A stretch of DNA of 41,643 bases from an uncultured Clostridia bacterium (GTDB taxonomy: Bacteria; Bacillota; Clostridia; Oscillospirales; Acutalibacteraceae). The position numbers and the translations under genes were made by a program. Below, piece after piece: positions 8,763 to 14,463 of this stretch. The notes under the pieces were generated by a model that was not told the origin of the DNA, searched no databases, and was given only the letters and a program-made list of their open reading frames with translations. The stretch is taken from the NCBI GenBank assembly GCA_947584595.1, contig CANPWP010000015.1, forward strand, positions 1 through 41,643, read 5' to 3'. Position 1 is the stretch's first letter, and every line of letters begins with the position of its first letter.

Positions 8763-9439
8763 TGAACAAAAGACAGAACTTTTTAAAGGGTATCATTAAG
8801 GAAAATCCTGTTCTCGTCCTTATATTGGGAACCTGTCCTACCCTTGCTGTTTCAACAAACGTATCAAGTGCGTTGGGAATGGGTGCGGCGGCTACAATAG
8901 TATTGCTCTGCTCAAATATTGTAATTTCTGCACTGCGTAAGGTAATTCCCGATACGGTGCGAATTCCCTGCTACATAGTACTGATTGCAGGCTTTGTAAC
9001 AATGGTGCAAATGCTTGTTAAGGCGTTCGCTCCTGCACTTGATGAATCGTTAGGAATTTACCTTCCGCTAATAGTAGTAAACTGCATTATCTTAGGACGT
9101 GCAGAAATGTACGCAAACAAAAATAAAGTTATTGACTCTGCAATTGACGCATTGGGAATGGGAGCAGGCTTTACCCTTGCTTTGCTTCTTATGGCAACAA
9201 TTCGTGAGGTGCTTGGCAGCGGAACATGGATGGGAATACCGATCCCTGTGCTTGCTGACAACAACATTTCAATTATGACAATGGCGCCGGGCGGTTTCCT
9301 TGTGTTTGGTATTCTTATTGCCATTGTAGGTAAAATTTCCGGCGGCAAAAATACTAAAAAAAGCTTCGGATGTGCGGGATGTCCGTCGGCTGAATTTTGC
9401 GGAAAAACCTCCTGCGGAGAAAAGGAGGAAGCTAAATGA
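8762..9439 (+). CDS. rnfE: Rnf complex subunit RnfE with Cys-rich C-terminal tail
   Basis: This is an integral membrane subunit of the NqrD/RnfE family with six predicted helices, starting with the typical GIIKENPVLVLILGTCPTLAV. RnfA and RnfE together hold an intramembrane iron-sulfur centre with Cys ligands from both (CPTLAV here). After the last helix there is a hydrophilic tail with four Cys (GCAGCPSAEFCGKTSCG) that the core family does not need. It may bind metal; this is inference. It overlaps rnfA by ATGA and rnfG by one base. Confidence 0.95.
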   Translation: MNKRQNFLKGIIKENPVLVLILGTCPTLAVSTNVSSALGMGAAATIVLLCSNIVISALRKVIPDTVRIPCYIVLIAGFVTMVQMLVKAFAPALDESLGIYLPLIVVNCIILGRAEMYANKNKVIDSAIDALGMGAGFTLALLLMATIREVLGSGTWMGIPIPVLADNNISIMTMAPGGFLVFGILIAIVGKISGGKNTKKSFGCAGCPSAEFCGKTSCGEKEEAK

Positions 9440-10026
9440 CAAACTTTATTATAATTATGCTTTCCGCCGTATTTATCAATAACTATGTACTGTCACGCTT
9501 TTTAGGAATTTGTCCCTTTTTAGGTGTTTCCAAAAAGCTCAATCAGGCGGCGGGAATGAGCATTGCGGTAATTTTTGTAATGCTTATGGCAACGGCTGTA
9601 ACATGGCCTATTCAGACATTTTTGCTTGACCCTAACAATTTAGGTTATTTACAAACCATTGTATTTATCCTCGTTATTGCGGCGCTTGTACAGCTTGTTG
9701 AAATTATATTAAAAAGATATATTCCCTCACTTCATAAGTCGCTGGGCGTATATCTTCCTCTGATTACAACAAACTGTGCCGTATTGGGTGTTACCATTCT
9801 AAATATTGACGAAGGCTATACCTTTGCAGAGTCAATGGTAAATTCTCTCGGCAGCGGTTTAGGATTTTTCCTTGCTATGGTAATGTTTGCAGGAGTTCGC
9901 TCAAGGCTTGAAGGTGCTGACATACCAAAAGCTTTTCAGGGTCTTCCCGTTACCCTTGTAGCGGCGTCAATAACCTCGCTGTCCTTTTTGGGATTTTCGG
10001 GCGTTATTGAAAATCTTTTTGCATAA
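9436..10026 (+). CDS. rnfA: Rnf complex subunit RnfA
   Basis: This is an integral membrane subunit of the NqrE/RnfA family, 196 residues with six helices. Conserved segments are AVFINNYVLSRFLGICPFLGVS near the N-terminus (with the Cys of the membrane Fe-S centre) and LGVYLPLITTNCAVLGV (second Cys). The start ATG overlaps the end of rnfE, and only 14 nt separate its stop from the rnfB start. Confidence 0.96.
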   Translation: MTNFIIIMLSAVFINNYVLSRFLGICPFLGVSKKLNQAAGMSIAVIFVMLMATAVTWPIQTFLLDPNNLGYLQTIVFILVIAALVQLVEIILKRYIPSLHKSLGVYLPLITTNCAVLGVTILNIDEGYTFAESMVNSLGSGLGFFLAMVMFAGVRSRLEGADIPKAFQGLPVTLVAASITSLSFLGFSGVIENLFA

Positions 10027-10040
10027 CGGAGGTGCAGATA

Positions 10041-10871
10041 ATGAATGAAATTTTAATTGCGGTTATCCCCGTTGTGATTATAGGCATAATCTGCGCCGTG
10101 GTACTTGTAGTGGCATCAAAGTTTATGGCTGTAAAGGAAAACGAAAAAATACCTCAAATTCGTGAGTGTCTGCCCGGTGCAAACTGCGGTGCCTGCGGCT
10201 TTGCGGGCTGTGACGGTTACGCAAAGGCGCTTGCTGAAGAAGAGGGTACTCCGACAAACCTTTGTATTCCCGGAGCCGACGCTGTTTCACGAAAATTAAG
10301 TGAAATTCTCGGCGTTGAGTTTGAGGACGTTGTGGAAAAGGTTGCTGTTGTGCATTGTGCAGGAGACTGTAACTTTACACAGGATAAGGTTGAGTACAGC
10401 GGAATTAAAAGCTGTGCGGCGGCAAAACTTATTTTCGGTTCAAAGGGTGAATGTCCATACGGTTGTATGGGATTGGGCGACTGTATGAATGTCTGTCCCA
10501 GCAACGCAATTTGCATTGAAAACGGTATTGCACATATAAATACAAGGCTGTGTACAGGATGCGGACTTTGCACAAAAACCTGCCCGAATAACCTTATTTC
10601 ACTAATGGACGACGTTGAAAGAGTTATCGTGACTTGCAGTAATAAGGATAAGGGCGCTCTGACACGCAAGGTTTGTAAAAACGGCTGTATCGGCTGTAGA
10701 AAATGCGAAAAAGTCTGCACAAAAGGTGCGATTAAGGTTGTTGATAACCTTGCCGTAATCGACTATTCAAAATGTCCGGACTGTGAGGATTTAGGCGTAT
10801 GTGCAAGAGAATGTACCACAGGGTGTATAGCTGTTTCGGATTTCAGCGGTATTCATCGTGTTAAGAATTAA
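10041..10871 (+). CDS. rnfB: Rnf complex subunit RnfB (ferredoxin-accepting Fe-S protein)
   Basis: RnfB takes electrons from reduced ferredoxin. It has an N-terminal membrane helix, then the RnfB-type 4Fe-4S motif CLPGANCGACGFAGCDGYA, then a chain of further clusters: CPYGCMGLGDCMNVCP, CTGCGLCTKTCP, CIGCRKCEKVC and a last Cys set CPDCEDLGVCARECTTGC. The multi-cluster form is typical of clostridia. The start is ATG 10041: the frame also has a GTG at 10032, but that GTG is part of the SD GGAGGTG. It is the last gene of the rnf operon. Confidence 0.96.
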   Translation: MNEILIAVIPVVIIGIICAVVLVVASKFMAVKENEKIPQIRECLPGANCGACGFAGCDGYAKALAEEEGTPTNLCIPGADAVSRKLSEILGVEFEDVVEKVAVVHCAGDCNFTQDKVEYSGIKSCAAAKLIFGSKGECPYGCMGLGDCMNVCPSNAICIENGIAHINTRLCTGCGLCTKTCPNNLISLMDDVERVIVTCSNKDKGALTRKVCKNGCIGCRKCEKVCTKGAIKVVDNLAVIDYSKCPDCEDLGVCARECTTGCIAVSDFSGIHRVKN

Positions 10872-10966
10872 ATAAAAATTATAATTATTTTACCTGAATT
10901 TGAAGAGCAAATGACTGTCAATTATGACGTCACTGATTTTAATTCGGCAGAAGGAAAATTAAAAAA

Positions 10967-10992
10967 AGGTTCGCAGCGATATCTGCGAACCT
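10967..10992. terminator. Hairpin downstream of rnfB
   Basis: AGGTTCGCAG (10967-10976) pairs perfectly with CTGCGAACCT (10983-10992) around a CGATAT loop. The plus-strand tail ATTTAATT is only moderately U-rich. The minus-strand tail is a run of seven U. It is the likely terminator of the rnf operon, or a bidirectional one. Confidence 0.6.
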
Positions 10993-11147
10993 ATTTAATT
11001 GGGACAAGTTTCTGTTACCGAGAAAAGAAATGTATATGTAATTTGTGATTTAATGATATGTTAAAATTATTCTGCACATACTCAATTAAACGGATAATTG
11101 CTAAATTTTTTAAATATATTTGACGATTGTTACAGGGAGTTGACAAA

Positions 11148-11984
11148 GTGAGCAGAGAACTCGAAAAATATGAGCTTGTTGAGCGAAGTATTATAAAAAA
11201 ATACAGAAAAGAAATATGGAATCCGTTTATAATTGCAATTAAGAATTATGAGCTTATTAATGCAGGTGATAGAATTGCCGTATGTATCTCAGGCGGTAAG
11301 GATTCAATGCTTATGGCAAAGCTGTTGCAGGAGCTTCATAAATACAGCGAAGTTCCTTTTGAACTTGTTTACCTTGTTATGGACCCCGGATACAGCGAAA
11401 TCAACAGGAAAAAAATTGAAAGTAACGCAAAACTTCTGCATATACCCATAACCGTTTTTGAAACAAATATTTTTGATGTAGCAAACAAAACAGAAAAATC
11501 ACCCTGTTATCTTTGCGCCAGAATGAGAAGAGGACATTTGTATAAAAAAGCTCAGGATTTAGGTTGTAATAAAATTGCTTTGGGACATCATTTCAGCGAT
11601 GTTATAGAAACAACTCTTATTGGAATGTTTTACGGTTCACAGCTTCAGTCCATGCTGCCAAAGCTTCACAGCACAAATTTTAAAGGAATGGAGCTTATCC
11701 GTCCCATGTATTGTATTCATGAGGATTCAATTCTTGCGTGGAAACGATATAATGACCTGGAGTTTATTCAATGTGCCTGCCGTTTTACAGAAAACTGTAC
11801 AATGTGCGGTAACGGAGTCGGAGACTCAAAACGACAGGAAATCAAAATGCTGATAAAAAGATTAAAGCGTGACAATCCAAATATCGAAAAAAGCATTTTT
11901 AACAGCATACATTCCGTTTGTCTTGACACAATGGCAGGATATAAAACAGACGGAGTTAAACATTCATTTTTAGAAAAATATTAG
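11148..11984 (+). CDS. TtcA-like PP-loop tRNA-thiolation/ATPase family protein
   Basis: The PP-loop ATP-binding motif SGGKDS (about residue 44) is followed by a CYLCARMRRGHLY segment and a later CACRFTENCTMCG cluster. This is the layout of the TtcA/TtuA family, in which Cys residues hold a 4Fe-4S cluster and the enzyme thiolates a tRNA base after adenylation. HHFSDVIETTLIGMFYG is also family-typical. The start is GTG 11148, eight nt after GGAG; the upstream TTG at 11127 has no SD. The length of about 278 is normal. I cannot tell whether the substrate is cytidine-32 of tRNA or something else. It appears to be monocistronic. Confidence 0.82.
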   Translation: MSRELEKYELVERSIIKKYRKEIWNPFIIAIKNYELINAGDRIAVCISGGKDSMLMAKLLQELHKYSEVPFELVYLVMDPGYSEINRKKIESNAKLLHIPITVFETNIFDVANKTEKSPCYLCARMRRGHLYKKAQDLGCNKIALGHHFSDVIETTLIGMFYGSQLQSMLPKLHSTNFKGMELIRPMYCIHEDSILAWKRYNDLEFIQCACRFTENCTMCGNGVGDSKRQEIKMLIKRLKRDNPNIEKSIFNSIHSVCLDTMAGYKTDGVKHSFLEKY

Positions 11985-12007
11985 TTTTTGCACTTAACAG
12001 CAACTTG

Positions 12008-12220
12008 TTAATTGCTGTGATTATTAAAGTAATAATTGCTGTTTTTGATGTTTCGGTGATGTTTTTCTATTAAATCCACACGGCTATGAAGTTCTTGCGC
12101 TGAATGAATATAATCATTGTGATTGTGTAATTCAAGTTGCATCGGAACTGATAAGGATAAAAAATATTGTCTTGAACTGCTGCTGTTGCGGATTAAATCC
12201 TGTAGGTTATAATACTGCAA
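12008..12220 (-). CDS. Small hypothetical protein, TTG start
   Basis: This is a 70-residue frame that opens with TTG five nt after a very strong SD (GGAGGGG on the minus strand). It has a possible promoter upstream (TTGACA at 12306-12301). The product is polar and helical with many Asn, His and Ser (LHNHNDYIHSAQELHSR) and ends in an Asn/His-rich tail. The composition and SD argue for a real gene. I recall similar short proteins of unknown function in Clostridia but cannot name a family. It is divergent from the next gene. Confidence 0.6.
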   Translation of the reverse strand: MQYYNLQDLIRNSSSSRQYFLSLSVPMQLELHNHNDYIHSAQELHSRVDLIEKHHRNIKNSNYYFNNHSN

Positions 12221-12265
12221 AAAATCCCCTCCAAATTTATTTTTTGCAGTACATAAAGAAAATAT

Positions 12266-12294
12266 TTGAAATTTTTTGAATTTTATGTTAAAAT
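12266..12294 (+). promoter_or_regulatory. Promoter for the DUF2798-like gene
   Basis: TTGAAA at 12266-12271 and TAAAAT at 12289-12294 are separated by exactly 17 bp on the plus strand. Transcription would begin near 12301 and give a 5' leader of about 140 nt. Confidence 0.55.
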
Positions 12295-12306
12295 ATTAAA
12301 TGTCAA
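12280..12306 (-). promoter_or_regulatory. Possible divergent promoter for the small minus-strand gene
   Basis: On the minus strand there is a consensus TTGACA (12306-12301) and a TAAAAT (12285-12280). The spacer is only 15 bp, shorter than ideal. It overlaps the plus-strand promoter, so the two could compete. Confidence 0.4.
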
Positions 12307-12335
12307 AAAAATAAATATTTAATAACACATAAACG

Positions 12336-12420
12336 ACACAAGTATTGCTTTAGCATGTAAATCTGATTACGGTACATATGTATGATAACAGGTTTACTCT
12401 GTGATTAGCTCTGCTTGTGT
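12336..12420 (+). other. Possible structured 5' leader RNA
   Basis: ACACAAG (12336-12342) can pair with CTTGTGT (12414-12420). Inside it, TAAATCTG (12358-12365) can pair with CAGGTTTA (12389-12396) around a loop containing the palindrome TACATATGTA. A U-run follows the outer stem, and then the SD AAAGGAGAG. The arrangement suggests a structured leader, possibly regulatory. I do not recognise a known riboswitch class. Confidence 0.35.
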
Positions 12421-12443
12421 TTTTGTGTTAAAGGAGAGTTTTT

Positions 12444-13085
12444 ATGCCGAGAAATCAATTTCAGAGAATGGTCTTTGCGTTTATGACAGTTGTTGTTACT
12501 GTTCACGCTTATGTGTTTTACAGCTTATATGTTGTAAACGGAAGTACCTTGATGTCAGTAAATGAAACAAACAGTGTTTTGAGTGCAATTAATAAGCAGG
12601 GCGGCGTTTATATGTTCGGGGGAATGTTCCCCATTTGGACCGTTGTACTTGTTGAGTTCTGTTTAGCTTATTGTCTTGAACTTGTGATGGGCAGTCCATG
12701 CTCATTTAAGCTTGCCGCAAAGGTATTTAATCCAAGAGAAACACATCCCGTTTTGTTTGAAACAGCAATTATATGCGCAACAGTAGGATTAATGTGTCCA
12801 GCAATGAGCTTAATAGCTTCATTTTTGTATTATCCTTATTATGAAGGATTTAATATATTGACATTACTTGCAAACTGGATAAAGCTTGTTTGTTTCAATT
12901 TTCCGTTTGCATTCTTTACACAGTTATTCTTCATTCAGCCTCTAATCAGAAAAGTATTTAAGCTGATTTTCAGAAAAGATATTGCTAACAGAGAAAAATT
13001 TCAGGCAGATGCTAAACCTCAGGAAGAAACTATTGAGAAAATTCCTACAGAAGGAATTGATGAAGAAACCGTCGCTACAGCATAA
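12444..13085 (+). CDS. DUF2798-like integral membrane protein
   Basis: Four hydrophobic segments are visible in 213 residues, with the N-terminal pattern MPRNQFQRMVFAFMTVVVTVHAYVFY and a second half-repeat FNPRETHPVLFETAIICATVGLMCP. This is the two-repeat layout of DUF2798-type proteins of Clostridia, whose function is unknown. The C-terminal 40 residues are charged and cytoplasmic by prediction. The SD AAAGGAGAG is well placed. Its long leader may carry regulation. Confidence 0.7.
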   Translation: MPRNQFQRMVFAFMTVVVTVHAYVFYSLYVVNGSTLMSVNETNSVLSAINKQGGVYMFGGMFPIWTVVLVEFCLAYCLELVMGSPCSFKLAAKVFNPRETHPVLFETAIICATVGLMCPAMSLIASFLYYPYYEGFNILTLLANWIKLVCFNFPFAFFTQLFFIQPLIRKVFKLIFRKDIANREKFQADAKPQEETIEKIPTEGIDEETVATA

Positions 13086-13158
13086 TTATTACTAATTATA
13101 TTTTAATCAAATAAAATGTACTTTGTTAAAATAGCGTAAATCACTGTAAACAAAAAAT

Positions 13159-13189
13159 CTAAGTGGGCAATAATCACTTAGCTTTTTTT
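13159..13189 (+). terminator. Rho-independent terminator of the DUF2798-like gene
   Basis: CTAAGTG (13159-13165) pairs with CACTTAG (13175-13181), followed by C and a run of seven T. It is 75 bp after the stop codon. Confidence 0.8.
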
Positions 13190-13191
13190 AA

Positions 13192-13385
13192 TTTATAGGA
13201 AACTGCTCGGAAATAGTCGGGCATAAAAGATTGTTTTTATATGGTGCCGTCTGCTCGGATATGTGCAGCCCACCGGCTACCTTTTTACTTTATAGGAAAC
13301 TGCTCGGAAATAGTCGGGCACAAAAGATTGTTTTTATATGGTGCTGTCTGCTCGGATATGTGCAGCCCACCGGCTGCTTTTTTAT
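13192..13385 (+). repeat. 97-bp direct tandem repeat, two near-identical copies; probable small RNA pair
   Basis: Copy 1 is 13192-13288 and copy 2 is 13289-13385, with only about four differences. Each copy can fold into two hairpins. The first is TGCTCGG-AAATAG-TCGGGCA. The second is GGTG..CTGC-TCGGATATGT-GCAG..CACC, followed by a T-run (CTTTTT or CTTTTTTA) like an intrinsic terminator. The differences fall in loops and tails and leave the stems intact. CTGCTCGGA(A/T)AT occurs twice per copy. A frame of 78 codons crosses the repeat but has no SD and no family likeness, so I read the region as non-coding. See findings. Confidence 0.8.
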
Positions 13386-13469
13386 ATTAATTTTTCCATA
13401 TTTTTTTAGTTTTATTTTTTTCTGTTTTTCAAATAATAATATTGCAAAAACAATTAAAGGAAGTTAATT

Positions 13470-13634
13470 ATGGATAATAAAGATAAAAAGCAAAATAAAG
13501 CAGGAGAAATTAACACAACTTATCCTATGGAGTTTCCTGCAAAAAAAACAAACGACGAAAATCATATTGCGGAAACTGTTATAAATGTAATTAATCCGCC
13601 GAAGGCTACAAATGAGGTACAGCTTTCCAAATGA
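13470..13634 (+). CDS. Small hypothetical protein, 54 residues
   Basis: ATG 13470 follows the SD AAAGGAAG (seven-nt spacing), the frame runs to TGA 13632-13634, and a perfect terminator begins five bases later. That combination makes a real gene likely. The product MDNKDKKQNKAGEINTTYPM... is very hydrophilic, rich in Lys, Asn and Thr, with no membrane segment and no Cys. I recognise no family. A minus-strand frame over the same bases has no SD and was left out. Confidence 0.65.
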   Translation: MDNKDKKQNKAGEINTTYPMEFPAKKTNDENHIAETVINVINPPKATNEVQLSK

Positions 13635-13638
13635 CTTT

Positions 13639-13672
13639 AACAGGCAGTGTAATTTCACTGCCTGTTTATTAT
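13639..13672 (+). terminator. Rho-independent terminator of the 54-residue gene
   Basis: AACAGGCAGTG (13639-13649) pairs perfectly with CACTGCCTGTT (13656-13666) around TAATTT; TATTATT follows. Confidence 0.85.
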
Positions 13673-13807
13673 TCTAAATGATTATAAATATATTAATATA
13701 TCTTGAATATTGTCAACAGTAAATGTTGGTATTTCTGTTTCCTTTTCGGGAGTTGCATATTTACTGAAACCTTTTATTTTTAAATAATTTTTGCGGTCAC
13801 ATACAGC

Positions 13808-13854
13808 GACAAGGGGCTTTGCCCCTTGTCCCCACGAGCTTTTGAAAAAGCTCG
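13808..13854. repeat. Two-hairpin element, probably a dispersed repeat
   Basis: GACAAGGGG/CCCCTTGTC (13808-13816 / 13822-13830) and CGAGCTTTT/AAAAGCTCG (13835-13843 / 13846-13854) are two adjacent hairpins in a gene-free stretch. Sequences of this GGGGCTTTGCCCC plus CGAGCTTTTGAAAAAGCTCG type are, as I recall, scattered in genomes of gut Firmicutes. Only one copy is in this window. Confidence 0.5.
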
Positions 13855-13884
13855 ACCAAAACTTTTACTAAAACTTTATTTTTT

Positions 13885-13930
13885 AAAACAACGACCCTAT
13901 GCATTCCAATCAGCACAGGGTCGTTGTTTT
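13885..13930 (-). terminator. Rho-independent terminator of nrdDG (bidirectional stem)
   Basis: AAAACAACGACCCT (13885-13898) and AGGGTCGTTGTTTT (13917-13930) form a 14-bp perfect stem whose A/T ends supply a U-tract in either direction. It lies 11 bp beyond the nrdG stop. Confidence 0.88.
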
Positions 13931-13940
13931 ATGTCTTAGA

Positions 13941-14453
13941 TTAGATATTTTCAGTCTCAACTGCTTTTCCTTGCTTTAAAGACTCTCTAACATCTAAAAT
14001 TCTTTGATTTGAGCTTCCTCTGAAATGGAGCATAAGACTTTTTTTCTCAAGAACAAACGGACCGTCAATCAGATAGTCTGTCTGTTCCAAAAGTCTTTTC
14101 CATTCTGGGTGTTCCTCAAAGCCTTCAAGGAGCTTTTCAAATGTATAGCCTGTAAAAGTAACGACATTAAGGTTATTTTCATGGCACATTTTTCCTAAAT
14201 CGGCTAAGGCGTCAGCCTGACAAAAGGGCTCACCGCCTGAAAATGTTAAACCTTGAAGCAAAGGGTCTCTTTTTGCGGCTTTTATGATAACGTCTATGTC
14301 GCCGTCCTCTCCGTCTTCAAAGCTCCAGCTTTGAGGATTATGACAGCCTTTGCAATGATGAGGACATCCCTGAACGAAAACAGTCATTCTTATTCCGGGA
14401 CCGTCAACTATAGACTCTTTAATAATTCCTGCAAGTCTTAAGATTTTTCCCAT
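13941..14453 (-). CDS. nrdG: Anaerobic ribonucleotide reductase activating protein
   Basis: This radical SAM enzyme introduces the glycyl radical into NrdD. The cluster motif is CPHHCKGC (CxxxCxxC), near residue 30, after the family N-terminus LRLAGIIKESIVDGPGIRM. LTFSGGEPF is the radical SAM GGE motif. The length of 170 is normal. It starts ten bases after the nrdD stop, with SD AAGGGTG overlapping the stop of nrdD, so the two are one transcript. Confidence 0.95.
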   Translation of the reverse strand: MGKILRLAGIIKESIVDGPGIRMTVFVQGCPHHCKGCHNPQSWSFEDGEDGDIDVIIKAAKRDPLLQGLTFSGGEPFCQADALADLGKMCHENNLNVVTFTGYTFEKLLEGFEEHPEWKRLLEQTDYLIDGPFVLEKKSLMLHFRGSSNQRILDVRESLKQGKAVETENI

Positions 14454-14463
14454 TATTGCACCC

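Noticed and set aside
13231..13467. 78-codon frame across the tandem repeat
   Set aside because: It has no SD, and the pattern of changes between copies fits conserved RNA stems better than coding.
13808..13854. CRISPR-like repeat
   Set aside because: Only single hairpins occur, with no regularly spaced direct repeats. No CRISPR array is visible anywhere in the window.
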